A stretch of DNA of 64,000 nucleotides from Sphingomonas hengshuiensis (lineage in GTDB: Bacteria; Pseudomonadota; Alphaproteobacteria; Sphingomonadales; Sphingomonadaceae). The position numbers and the translations under genes were made by a program. Below are positions 27,829 to 36,721 of this stretch, one piece after another. The notes under the pieces are model-generated. The model searched no databases, was not told the origin of the DNA, and saw nothing but the letters and a program-made list of their open reading frames with translations. The stretch lies in NCBI GenBank assembly GCA_003240755.1, contig QFNF01000008.1:19416-83415 (forward strand). The letters run 5' to 3'. Every line of letters starts with the position of its first letter. Position 1 is the first letter of the stretch.

Positions 27829-30261
27829 CTATGCCGCATGGGACACAAGTGGCGCTGGCTGCCCGTTTCCACCATCGACGGCGAACAGCGCATCGATCAA
27901 TTGCGTGGCTATAACAGGTTTGCGCAGCAACGTCAGCCTGTCCCCATCGACATCGACCCGGTCGTCGGGCCGCAGCATGACAACCATCGGCACGGCGCGT
28001 CGCGCGATCGTGCTCGCCAGATCGGCCAGCATATGCTGCGGATCGCCGGACGATCCGGTCAGCGACGCCATGTCGACAAGGACGGCGCACACATCGTCGC
28101 GGTCAAGCATCGCCGTCAATGCCGCGGCGTCGTCGACGAAATCGATCTTCCCGACCCTGGGGGCGAACAGCGTCCGCATCATCCCGCGGGCGATCGGATT
28201 GCGTTCGAGGATCAGCAGACGCCCGCCGCTTGCCGGCTCTCCCGATTCGATCGCCTCACCCGCCGCCAGCACCAGCGGCAGGTCGAGCGTGAAGGTCGAA
28301 CCCTGTCCCGCCGTGCTGACGATGGTGATGTCGCCGCCCATGGCGCGCGCGAGGTTGCGACAGATCGTCAGCCCCAGCCCGGTCCCGCCGAAGCGCCGGG
28401 TCGTGCTGTTGTCCGCCTGCTGGAACGATTCGAACACATCCTCCAGCCGGTCGGGCGCGATGCCGATGCCGCTGTCCGACACCGCGATGCGGAGCCGGTC
28501 GCCCGCGACGGCCACCGTCATGCCGATCGTGCCCGCCGGCGTGAATTTCAGTGCGTTCGACAGCAGGTTGCACAGGATCTGGCGCAGCCGCGCCGGATCC
28601 CCCTCGATCCAGCGCGGCACGTCGCCCATGGCGAGCGTGAAGCCAAGCCCGCGGTCCTGCGCCTGTCGCCGCCACGGCCGGGCCGCCTCCTCGACGGTGG
28701 CGACCAGATCGGTCGGCACCCGTTCGACGCACAGATTGCCCGATTGCATCTTCGCGACGTCGAGAATGTCGTCGACCAGCGCCCGCATCGCCATGCCCGC
28801 GTCGTGAACGATATCGAGCCGGTCGCGCATGTCCGGTGTCAGCCGGTCGTCGCGCAACATCACCTGCGCCATGCCGAGGATGCCGTTCAGCGGCGTGCGG
28901 ATCTCATGGCTGGTGGTCGCGAGGAAATCGCCCTTTGCCTTCAACGCCTTTTCCAGCGCCGCGTTGGTCGCGGCCAGATCGACATTGGCGCGGCGCACGG
29001 CATCGCGGCTGCGTCGCAGCGTCACGACCCCGACGACCAGCAGGGCGACCAGCACGAAAACTGCTGCGGCAATGCTCCCGAACAGGATGCGCTGATAGCG
29101 CGCGCGCGCCCGTTCGAACGCGATGTTGCGGCGCAGCTCCTCCTGCTTCAGGCGCGCGATGCGCAGTTCCTGGTTCTGGAAATCGAACCGTGCCGACATC
29201 AGCGCGGTTTTCGTCGAGGTCGTCAGTTGCGTCGCCTGCTCGTTCAGCCGGTCGAGCGCCTCCAGATGCGCCAGCGCCTTCGCGGTTTCGCCCGCAGCGG
29301 CATAGACGGCATAGGCGTTGCGATGATTGTCGATGGCGGCTAGCGACGTGGTCTTCGGATCGACCCCGTGAAACGCGTCATCCATCAGGCGCAACGCTGT
29401 CGCCTCGTTTCCGCGATCGATGGCAATCCGCGCAGCGAGGGTTTTCAACGGCTTGATTACTACTTGGGCGTCGGCTTCCGTCGCAAAGGCAATCGCCCGC
29501 GAAACTGATCGCCAGGCATCGTCCAGGCGTCCGGCACCCCGCTCCGCCCGCGCGATGTTCCCTAGAATACGCGCGGAGAAGACGGGATTGTCCATCGTCG
29601 ACGCAAGGATTTTGGCTCGTTGCAAGTCGACCAGCGCCTTGGCGTACTGACCCGTCTCGGTCAGCACATTGCCGCGATTGTTCAGCAGCGAAACCGAAAG
29701 TACCGGATCGAGGCCGTACGCATCGATCGCCTGCCCGTAATACCGTAGCGCCGCCTCATAATCGGCGGCCTGACGATACAATACACCGATGCTGAGCAGC
29801 GCCATCGCCTGTCCGCGACGGTCATTCGTTTCGCGATAGACGTGATAGGCCGACTGATAATCGGACAGTGCTGCAGCAGCATTACCCTTGTCCGACGCAA
29901 TATCGCCCCGCGTTCGAAGGATATCCCCACGCAACGCAATCCGGGGATAGGATCGTTGGACGATATCCAATGCGGCGGCAATCTGCCGACTTGCATCGGA
30001 GGAATTGCCGAGGCGGATGTTGGCTTCGCCTTGCAGCCATAAGCTGGCGGCAGTCAGCCGTGAATTCGGTCCATCGGCAGCCGTTGCGGCCCGTTCGAGC
30101 GCCTGGGCCTCTTGTAATCCAAGTAGCGGTTGCGCGACGAGTCTGACGCGCGCTGCTTCGAAACGCTGCTCAAGGGCCTTTGATTGCGCGAACGCGGGAA
30201 CAACGCCACCGGCAAACGCGAGGGCAATAACGAGGAAAAGGCTGGCGCGCCGCGCGATCAT
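27829..30261 (-). CDS. TPR-containing hybrid sensor histidine kinase
   Basis: 810 residues. Order: signal peptide (1-25), a long TPR-like sensor region (about 30-350, periplasmic), coiled coil, one membrane helix (about 393-416, SIAAAVFVLVALLVVGVVTL), a short coiled coil, HisKA with FLATTSHEIRTPLNG (H452), and HATPase with the N-box NLLSNALKFT, SDSGIGIAPD and GGTGLGLTICR. A C-terminal receiver-like domain follows (about 690-800). That receiver starts LLILERNP, lacking the acidic pair, though VLVDMAS keeps a possible phosphoacceptor. Its partner is probably the single-domain regulator just downstream. The sensor half looks lower in GC than the kinase half. Confidence 0.9.
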   Translation of the reverse strand: MIARRASLFLVIALAFAGGVVPAFAQSKALEQRFEAARVRLVAQPLLGLQEAQALERAATAADGPNSRLTAASLWLQGEANIRLGNSSDASRQIAAALDIVQRSYPRIALRGDILRTRGDIASDKGNAAAALSDYQSAYHVYRETNDRRGQAMALLSIGVLYRQAADYEAALRYYGQAIDAYGLDPVLSVSLLNNRGNVLTETGQYAKALVDLQRAKILASTMDNPVFSARILGNIARAERGAGRLDDAWRSVSRAIAFATEADAQVVIKPLKTLAARIAIDRGNEATALRLMDDAFHGVDPKTTSLAAIDNHRNAYAVYAAAGETAKALAHLEALDRLNEQATQLTTSTKTALMSARFDFQNQELRIARLKQEELRRNIAFERARARYQRILFGSIAAAVFVLVALLVVGVVTLRRSRDAVRRANVDLAATNAALEKALKAKGDFLATTSHEIRTPLNGILGMAQVMLRDDRLTPDMRDRLDIVHDAGMAMRALVDDILDVAKMQSGNLCVERVPTDLVATVEEAARPWRRQAQDRGLGFTLAMGDVPRWIEGDPARLRQILCNLLSNALKFTPAGTIGMTVAVAGDRLRIAVSDSGIGIAPDRLEDVFESFQQADNSTTRRFGGTGLGLTICRNLARAMGGDITIVSTAGQGSTFTLDLPLVLAAGEAIESGEPASGGRLLILERNPIARGMMRTLFAPRVGKIDFVDDAAALTAMLDRDDVCAVLVDMASLTGSSGDPQHMLADLASTIARRAVPMVVMLRPDDRVDVDGDRLTLLRKPVIATQLIDALFAVDGGNGQPAPLVSHAA

Positions 30262-30301
30262 CCCCCTTCGTACGGCCCGCGCGGTTAACGCCGCGTAACC
30301 G

Positions 30302-31651
30302 TCACGCGGTCTTCCATTGGCCTTCGTTGCGCAGGAAGCTCATTCGTGGACTGACCATCGCGGCAAGGTGGCGATCCTCGGCAAGGAACGTCTGGAACGC
30401 CGCGAACTCGACAGGGCGGCTGATGAGGAAGCCTTGCACCATGTCGCACCCCATCACGCCCAGCAACGCCAGCGCCGCGGGGGTTTCGACCCCTTCGGCG
30501 GTCACTTCCATGTCGAGCGCATGGGCAAGATCGATCGTCGAGCGGACGATCAGCGGATCGCGGTTGCTGCTGGTCAACTGGGTGACGAACAGCTTGTCGA
30601 TCTTCAGTTCGCTGGCGGGCAGGCGCTTGAGATAGGCGAGCGACGACAGCCCTGCCCCATAATCGTCGATCGCCAGCGGCACACCGATATCGGCAAAGGC
30701 GCGCAGGTTGGCGATCGCGCTTTCGGGATCGCGGATGACCGCGGTCTCGGTGATCTCGAACCCGATCTTGGCGCCGCCGGCCGCGACCAGCGCGCAGGCG
30801 TCCCGAACGAAGCCGCCATCGGACAGCAACACGCCCGATATGTTGATGAAGATCGGAATGTCATATCCTTGCGCGGCAAGGGTGCGTTGGTCGGCGATCG
30901 CCCGGCGGATGATCCATAGTGTCAGCGCACCGATGATGTTCGATCGCTCGGCCGCCTCGATGAACGCCCCCGGCAGGATGAGCCCGCGCTGCGGATGGCG
31001 CCACCGCACCAGCGCCTCGGCGCTTACCACCCGTTGCTGCCGCACCCGGACCTTGGGCTGATATTGCAGGAAGATCTGCCCGTCGGCGATGGCACCGGGC
31101 AGCTCGTGCATCAACTGGATCGGATCGTCGCCTGCCGCCGGATCGACCAGGTCGCGCAGCACGTCGGCCTGGATCTGGCGCGCATCGGCCAGCGCCTGCT
31201 CCGCTGCCTCGATCATCGGTACGTCGTCGGCATCGGCGGCCGGCGCTCCGATAGCGCCGATTCGCAACGACAATCGATGGGGTTCGCCGTCGAGGTCGAA
31301 CGGCTTCGCCATTGCCGCGCGTATCGCGTCGAGGATCGCCGATCCCGTGGCCGAAGATCCGCAATCGAATCCGAGCTCGAGCAGGTTCGGTCCGGCCGCC
31401 GAGACCCGCAGATCGGGGATGGCGGCGATGATGCGCGCCGCCACATCCCCGATGAGCAAGCGGGCGCGCGCAACGCCCACCGCGCGACGCAGCGCCGCGA
31501 ACGCTTCCAGTTCGCACAACAGGACGAACCGGTAGCGTGGCAATTCCCGGCGCAGCCCCCGCCGGTCGATCGTCGACCGCACCGACCGGCTGGGACGCTG
31601 GCGACTCGCATTCCCGGCAGGCGGGGCGTGATCCGATCGGATGCGGGGCAT
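30302..31651 (-). CDS. EAL-domain c-di-GMP phosphodiesterase with degenerate GGDEF-like N-terminus
   Basis: The 449-residue cytoplasmic protein has a C-terminal EAL domain (about 180-430). Residues needed for c-di-GMP hydrolysis are present: E212 in SAEALVRW, FINISG, EITET, IDDYGAG, KIDK and AEGVET. The N-terminal 40-165 has a GGDEF-like spread but no GGDEF motif, so it is probably a sensory or GTP-binding remnant. There is no membrane segment. Predicted activity is cleavage of c-di-GMP to pGpG. It lies 40 bp upstream of the TPR hybrid kinase in the same orientation and may be co-transcribed with it. Confidence 0.9.
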   Translation of the reverse strand: MPRIRSDHAPPAGNASRQRPSRSVRSTIDRRGLRRELPRYRFVLLCELEAFAALRRAVGVARARLLIGDVAARIIAAIPDLRVSAAGPNLLELGFDCGSSATGSAILDAIRAAMAKPFDLDGEPHRLSLRIGAIGAPAADADDVPMIEAAEQALADARQIQADVLRDLVDPAAGDDPIQLMHELPGAIADGQIFLQYQPKVRVRQQRVVSAEALVRWRHPQRGLILPGAFIEAAERSNIIGALTLWIIRRAIADQRTLAAQGYDIPIFINISGVLLSDGGFVRDACALVAAGGAKIGFEITETAVIRDPESAIANLRAFADIGVPLAIDDYGAGLSSLAYLKRLPASELKIDKLFVTQLTSSNRDPLIVRSTIDLAHALDMEVTAEGVETPAALALLGVMGCDMVQGFLISRPVEFAAFQTFLAEDRHLAAMVSPRMSFLRNEGQWKTA

Positions 31652-31798
31652 GGCGCATCCCTGTTAGGCCGGAAACTCCAAAGCGTTGGTTAACGCTATG
31701 GACCGTTACGCCCGAGCGTTCGCCGTGAATCTCGTTGGCACAAGGTTAATTTTCCGTTAAGGAGATGCCGCGCTCCGGCGCAACCTGGGAGAAAGAAT

Positions 31799-31858
31799 AT
31801 GCAGGCGTTTTTCGCTCTGTTCCGTGACACCTACGGCGACGATCTTCGTCCGATTTGA
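31799..31858 (+). CDS. Candidate 19-codon small ORF upstream of cysD
   Basis: ATG at 31799 is preceded by GGGAG seven to eight bases upstream, a better Shine-Dalgarno than most genes in the window have. The peptide MQAFFALFRDTYGDDLRPI has a hydrophobic start and charged end, and no cysteine or methionine run. A long hairpin begins 9 bp after its stop. It could be a leader peptide controlling the cys operon or the coding part of an independent small transcript; both are inference. Confidence 0.35.
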   Translation: MQAFFALFRDTYGDDLRPI

Positions 31859-31867
31859 AACGGAACT

Positions 31868-31907
31868 GTGCCTGGATCGCGCCGGTGCACCGGTCTGATC
31901 CAGGCAC
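31868..31907 (+). terminator. Long hairpin downstream of the 19-codon ORF
   Basis: GTGCCTGGATC (31868-31878) pairs perfectly with GATCCAGGCAC (31897-31907); the inner CCGGTGCACCGG is itself palindromic. Only TTCTCC follows, so if it is a terminator it is a weak or attenuator-type one between the small ORF and cysD. Confidence 0.5.
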
Positions 31908-32029
31908 TTCTCCCCACCGCCGCAGGTTGCGGACAATAGGCTGCCACTGCCTCGAAAGCTGAACTGGCGCCTCCCCGCAGGAATAGTTGTTTTGTCGCGG
32001 CCCCTGCGGTCACTACCTGCGATCGGGTA

Positions 32030-32947
32030 ATGACCAACATAGCGACCGATCGCCTCACCCATCTCGAACGCCTCGAAGCCGAGAGCATCCACATCCTGCG
32101 CGAAGTGGTGGCGGAGGCCGAACGACCCGTCATGCTCTATTCGGTCGGCAAGGATTCGGCGGTGATGCTGCACCTTGCAAGGAAGGCGTTCTTTCCCGCC
32201 CCGCCCCCCTTCCCCCTGTTGCATGTCGACACGACGTGGAAATTCCGCGCGATGTACGACCTGCGCGACCGGGCGGCGCGGGACGCGGGGATGGAATTGC
32301 TGGTCCATCACAATCCGGAAGCAATGGCGCGCGGCATCAACCCGTTCGACCATGGCAGCCTGCATACCGATCTGTGGAAGACCGAGGGGTTGAAGCAGGC
32401 GCTGGATCATCACGGCTTCGACGCCGCGTTCGGCGGTGCGCGCCGCGACGAGGAGAAGAGCCGGGCGAAAGAGCGCGTCTTCTCCTTCCGCTCGGCCAAC
32501 CATCGCTGGGATCCGAAGGCGCAGCGCCCCGAATTGTGGCACCTCTACAACGCGCGCAAGGCCCGGGGCGAATCGATCCGCGTCTTTCCGCTGTCCAACT
32601 GGACCGAGCTCGACATCTGGCAGTATATCCTGCGGGAGCAGATCGAGATCGTCCCGCTCTATTTCGCCGCGACCCGACCGACCGTCGAGCGCGACGGCAT
32701 GCTGCTGATGGTCGATGACGACCGCTTCCGCCTGTTGCCCGGTGAAATGCCGGTCGACCGTTCGATCCGCTTCCGCACGCTGGGCTGCTACCCACTGACC
32801 GGCGCGGTCGAGAGCGAGGCGGCGACGCTGTCGGACGTCATCCAGGAAATGCTGCTGACGACCACCTCCGAACGGCAGGGTCGCGCCATCGATCGCGACG
32901 CGGGATCGGCCAGCATGGAAAAGAAGAAGCAGGAGGGCTATTTCTGA
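32030..32947 (+). CDS. cysD: Sulfate adenylyltransferase subunit 2
   Basis: CysD is the catalytic N-type ATP-pyrophosphatase subunit that, with CysN, forms adenosine 5'-phosphosulfate from ATP and sulfate. The 305-residue protein has the PP-loop as [14 protein letters not shown] (about 40-53), [24 protein letters not shown] and the C-terminal [12 protein letters not shown] with [11 protein letters not shown]. Its TGA overlaps the cysNC ATG (TGATG-type), so subunits are translationally coupled. Confidence 0.97.
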   Translation: MTNIATDRLTHLERLEAESIHILREVVAEAERPVMLYSVGKDSAVMLHLARKAFFPAPPPFPLLHVDTTWKFRAMYDLRDRAARDAGMELLVHHNPEAMARGINPFDHGSLHTDLWKTEGLKQALDHHGFDAAFGGARRDEEKSRAKERVFSFRSANHRWDPKAQRPELWHLYNARKARGESIRVFPLSNWTELDIWQYILREQIEIVPLYFAATRPTVERDGMLLMVDDDRFRLLPGEMPVDRSIRFRTLGCYPLTGAVESEAATLSDVIQEMLLTTTSERQGRAIDRDAGSASMEKKKQEGYF

Positions 32948-34869
32948 TGGCGACCGCCCCCGCCTATACGCCCGATGCGCTGATCGCGGCCGATATCGAC
33001 GCCTATCTGGCGCAGCATCAGACCAAGTCGCTGCTGCGCTTCATCACCTGCGGATCGGTCGATGACGGCAAATCGACGCTGATCGGACGGTTGCTGTACG
33101 ATTCCAAGATGATCTTCGAGGATCAACTGGCGGCACTGGAAAGCGATTCGAAGCGGGTCGGCACGCAGGGGCAGGACATCGACTTCGCACTGCTGGTCGA
33201 CGGCCTCGCTGCCGAGCGGGAACAGGGTATCACCATCGACGTCGCCTATCGCTTCTTCGCGACCGAGAAACGCAAGTTCATCGTCGCGGATACGCCGGGC
33301 CACGAACAATATACCCGCAACATGGTGACTGGCGCCTCGACCGCCGATCTTGCCGTGATCCTGATCGACGCGCGCAAGGGCGTGCTGACGCAGACGCGGC
33401 GGCACAGCTACCTGGCGCACCTGATCGGCATCCGGCATATCGTGCTGGCGGTGAACAAGATGGATCTGGTCGGGTACGACCAGGCGACGTTCGACCGCAT
33501 CGTCGCCGACTATGCCGCGTTCGCCGACTCGATCGGTATCGCCGGCTTCACCGCGATCCCGCTGTCGGGGTTCCGGGGCGACAATATCGCCGCGCCGTCG
33601 GCGAACATGCCGTGGTACGACGGTCCGGCGCTGATCTCGCATCTGGAAAGCGTCGAGCTGGACGGCGAGGCCGCCGCCGCCCGCACGTTCCGCCTGCCGG
33701 TGCAATGGGTCAACCGCCCCGACCTCGACTTCCGGGGCTTTGCGGGACGGATCGCGAGCGGCACCATCCGCCCGGGCGATGCGGTACGGGTGCTGCCCTC
33801 GGGCAAAACCAGCAGTGTCGCGCGGATCGTGACGATGGACGGCGACCTCGAGCAGGCGGTGGCGGGCCAGTCGGTGACGCTGACGCTGGCCGACGAGATC
33901 GACTGCTCGCGCGGCGACGTGATCGTGGCGGCCGATGCCCCACCGCAGGTTGCCGACCAGTTCCGCGCGACGATCGTGTGGATGGACGGTGAACCGCTGC
34001 TGCCCGGCCGCGCCTATTGGCTGAAGACCGGGGCGGCCACCGTTTCCGCCACGGTGCAGAGCCCGCGCCACGCCATCGACGTCAACACGCTGGCCGAACT
34101 GTCGGTGAAGACGCTGTCGCTGAACGACATCGGCGTCGCCGACGTCTTCACCGATCGCGGCATCGCCTTCGAACCCTATGCCGACAATCGCGACCTTGGC
34201 GGGTTCATCCTCATCGACAAGATCACCAACGCCACCGTAGCGGCCGGCATGATCGAATTCTGCCTGCGCCGCAGCCAGAACGTGCATTGGCAGTCGATCG
34301 ACATCACCCGCGAAGCGCATGCCGCGCAGAAGAGCCAGAGTCCGCGCGTGCTGTGGTTCACCGGCCTGTCGGGGTCGGGCAAGTCGACCATCGCCAATCT
34401 GGTCGAGAAGAAGCTGCATGCGCTGGGCAAGCACAGCTTCCTGCTCGACGGTGACAATGTCCGCCACGGCTTGAACCGCGATCTTGGCTTCACCGACGCC
34501 GACCGGGTCGAGAATGTGCGACGCGTGGGCGAGGTTGCCCGGCTGATGGCCGATGCCGGCCTCATCGTGCTGACCGCGTTCATCTCGCCGTTCCGCGCCG
34601 AGCGCGATCTGGCGCGATCGATGCTGCCGGCGGGCGAGTTCGTCGAGGTGTTCGTCGACACGCCGCTGGCCGTCGCCGAAGCCCGCGACGTGAAGGGGCT
34701 GTATGCCAAGGCACGCAGCGGGGCGCTGGCGAACTTCACGGGCATCGACAGCCCGTACGAACCGCCGATCGCACCCGAAATCCATGTCGATACGACGCGC
34801 GAGACGCCGGAGGCCGCCGCCGAACGCATCGTCGAACATGTGCTCGGCATCTGGGCGCCGGTGTTGTGA
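32947..34869 (+). CDS. cysNC: Bifunctional sulfate adenylyltransferase subunit 1/adenylylsulfate kinase CysNC
   Basis: A 640-residue fusion. The N-terminal CysN GTPase (about 1-430) has [29 protein letters not shown] and NKMDLVGYD and powers APS formation with CysD. The C-terminal CysC kinase (about 455-640) has [32 protein letters not shown] and VFVDTPL and phosphorylates APS to PAPS. The linker is short. The fusion gives local APS channelling, as in rhizobial NodQ/CysNC. The cysQ start overlaps its stop (GTGA). Confidence 0.96.
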   Translation: MATAPAYTPDALIAADIDAYLAQHQTKSLLRFITCGSVDDGKSTLIGRLLYDSKMIFEDQLAALESDSKRVGTQGQDIDFALLVDGLAAEREQGITIDVAYRFFATEKRKFIVADTPGHEQYTRNMVTGASTADLAVILIDARKGVLTQTRRHSYLAHLIGIRHIVLAVNKMDLVGYDQATFDRIVADYAAFADSIGIAGFTAIPLSGFRGDNIAAPSANMPWYDGPALISHLESVELDGEAAAARTFRLPVQWVNRPDLDFRGFAGRIASGTIRPGDAVRVLPSGKTSSVARIVTMDGDLEQAVAGQSVTLTLADEIDCSRGDVIVAADAPPQVADQFRATIVWMDGEPLLPGRAYWLKTGAATVSATVQSPRHAIDVNTLAELSVKTLSLNDIGVADVFTDRGIAFEPYADNRDLGGFILIDKITNATVAAGMIEFCLRRSQNVHWQSIDITREAHAAQKSQSPRVLWFTGLSGSGKSTIANLVEKKLHALGKHSFLLDGDNVRHGLNRDLGFTDADRVENVRRVGEVARLMADAGLIVLTAFISPFRAERDLARSMLPAGEFVEVFVDTPLAVAEARDVKGLYAKARSGALANFTGIDSPYEPPIAPEIHVDTTRETPEAAAERIVEHVLGIWAPVL

Positions 34870-35594
34870 CCGACGACGCGCTGCTCGCTACCGCGATCGC
34901 AGCCGAGGCGGGGAAGCTGTTGCTGGCGATCCGGGCCGAGGGGTGCGAAACCGGCAAGGCGCTGGGCGATCGTGCCGATCGGGAAGCCAATGCGCTGATC
35001 CTCGGACGGCTGCGGACCGAACGGCCCGACGCGTCCGTGCTGTCGGAGGAATCGGCCGACGACAAGGCGCGCTGCGCAGCGGCGCAGACGTGGATCGTCG
35101 ACCCGTTGGACGGGACGCGCGAATATGCCGAGGGGCGCAGCGACTGGGCCGTGCATATCGGGCTGGCGGTCGGCGGTCGTGCGACGGCGGGGGCGGTGGC
35201 GTTGCCGGCGCTGGGCATCGTGCTGTCGAGCAGTCCGGCGCCGATCGTGCCGCCGCCGCCGCCGCGCCCGCGCATGGTCGTCAGCCGCACCCGCCCCGCC
35301 CCACAGGCGCTGGCGGTGGCGGAGGCGATCGATGCCGAGCTGATCCCGATGGGGTCGGCCGGGGCCAAGGCGATGGCGATAGTCCGCGGCGAGGCCGACA
35401 TCTATCTCCATGCCGGCGGGCAGTATGAATGGGATAGCTGTGCGCCCGTCGCGGTCGCGCTCGCCGCCGGGCTGCACGCGTCGCGGATCGACGGCGCGCC
35501 GCTCCGGTACAATTGTCACGACACCTGGCTGCCCGACCTGCTGATCTGTCGGCGGGAGGATGCGGCGCGGATCCTGCCGCTCATCAACCGCTAG
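34866..35594 (+). CDS. cysQ: 3'(2'),5'-bisphosphate nucleotidase CysQ
   Basis: CysQ removes the 3'-phosphate of PAP, the by-product of PAPS use, relieving inhibition of sulfur metabolism. This 242-residue inositol-monophosphatase-fold protein has [28 protein letters not shown] (metal site DPLDGT) and the second site [17 protein letters not shown] start 34866. It closes the cysD-cysNC-cysQ operon and ends 4 bp overlapping the convergent kinase gene's stop region. Confidence 0.92.
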   Translation: MTDDALLATAIAAEAGKLLLAIRAEGCETGKALGDRADREANALILGRLRTERPDASVLSEESADDKARCAAAQTWIVDPLDGTREYAEGRSDWAVHIGLAVGGRATAGAVALPALGIVLSSSPAPIVPPPPPRPRMVVSRTRPAPQALAVAEAIDAELIPMGSAGAKAMAIVRGEADIYLHAGGQYEWDSCAPVAVALAAGLHASRIDGAPLRYNCHDTWLPDLLICRREDAARILPLINR

Positions 35595-36721
35595 GCGGTG
35601 GGCAGCGTCAGGATGGCGCGGGCACCACGGCCCGGACCGTCGCTTTCGAGACGCAGGCTGCCACCCATCGCCGCCATCCAGTTCGCCGACCAGTGCAGCC
35701 CCAGCCCGCCCGACTGCCCCCGCCTGGTCGAATAGCCGCGCTGGAACAGCATCGGCGCGGCGACGGGATCGAAGCCCTCGCCATCGTCCGCGATGACCAC
35801 CGTCACCGCCTTCGCCCCGCGCGCCACCGTCACGTCGATCCGGCCCGCAGCGTGCGGGCGGGCGGCGATCGCCTCTCCGGCGTTGCGGAAGAGGTTGCCG
35901 ATCACCTGACCCAGGATCACGCGGTTGGCGCGGACCCAGGCGGGCTGCGCCGGAAACGCCACCGCGATCGATTGCCCGTCGCCATAGCGCGCGATCGCGC
36001 CGTTGCGCGCGATCAGGTCGGTCACGTCGCAGCGTTCGATCATCGACGGCTCTGCCGCGCCGTCATGCGGCTGGCCGACAATCTCCAGCACATTGGCAAG
36101 CGCGGTGCGCCCGGTTTCCAACCGGGCCAGCCGTTCGCCCCGCGCCCGTTCCGCCGCCGCGATCACCGCCATGACATAGGCGGCGAGCCTGGCGCGACGC
36201 TCCGGCGGCACGTCCTCGCCCGCCAGTTCGCCGATGGCGCGCTCGATCGTCTCGCGCTCGGCGACCGGCGGCTGGGCAAGGCCGTGCGACAGGATCGCGC
36301 TGATCGGCGACAGCGCGTTGCGGACATTGTGGACCAGCCCCGTGCGGCTTTCCACGCGACCGAGGCGAAAGGATTGCACCTCGCGCTGCGCCGCGCGCTC
36401 CTGCTGGCCGGCAAGCACCCGGTTCAGCGCCGCGACAAGATCGCCCATCTCGTCGCGGCGATCGCGCGCGAGCGACCGCGACGGTTCGTCCAGTTGCCGC
36501 TCGATCTGCCGCAGCGGGCCGGACACCAGCCGCGCCACCGCCCGGTGCAACACCACCAGCAGCGCCACCAGCAACCCGCCCCCCGCCGGCCACCACCACA
36601 GGCGGGCGCCGTCGAGGGTGAACAGCAATGCGCCGATCGCCAGCAGCATCACCGCGCCCGGCCATGCCACCGCCCGCGTCACCGTGGCGGCGAGCGTCGC
36701 GCCGTGCCGCCGCGCCGTCAT
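35591..36721 (-). CDS. Membrane sensor histidine kinase
   Basis: The 376-residue protein has two closely spaced membrane helices (about 20-36 and 45-60) with almost no periplasmic loop. A HAMP-like segment (about 60-110) follows, then an atypical H-box TGLVHNVRNALSPISAIL (H131), and a complete HATPase with NLFRNAGEAI, ADDGEGFDP and GGLGLHWSANWMAAMGG. The HNxRNxLxPI H-box is NtrB/HWE-neighbour-like and differs from the usual SHELRTPL. The ATG at 36721 overlaps the stop of the REC-GGDEF-EAL gene (ATGA), so the two are almost certainly partners. Confidence 0.88.
   Translation of the reverse strand: MTARRHGATLAATVTRAVAWPGAVMLLAIGALLFTLDGARLWWWPAGGGLLVALLVVLHRAVARLVSGPLRQIERQLDEPSRSLARDRRDEMGDLVAALNRVLAGQQERAAQREVQSFRLGRVESRTGLVHNVRNALSPISAILSHGLAQPPVAERETIERAIGELAGEDVPPERRARLAAYVMAVIAAAERARGERLARLETGRTALANVLEIVGQPHDGAAEPSMIERCDVTDLIARNGAIARYGDGQSIAVAFPAQPAWVRANRVILGQVIGNLFRNAGEAIAARPHAAGRIDVTVARGAKAVTVVIADDGEGFDPVAAPMLFQRGYSTRRGQSGGLGLHWSANWMAAMGGSLRLESDGPGRGARAILTLPTA

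Larger units (their letters stand above)
31652..32029. other. Intergenic region upstream of cysD
   Basis: A 378-bp divergent gap between the EAL gene (minus) and cysD (plus). It contains an inverted repeat AGCGTT-GGTT-AACGCT (31682-31697), a short AT-rich stretch around 31742-31762, a 19-codon ORF with a good ribosome binding site (31799-31858), and a long hairpin (31868-31907). It then has about 120 bp leading to cysD. I do not recognise a known riboswitch class in it. Confidence 0.5.

Noticed and set aside
32938..34839. A 633-codon minus-strand open frame opposite cysNC
   Set aside because: It covers the whole CysNC coding region in antisense; the product is low-complexity and the sense strand has complete GTPase and kinase motifs.
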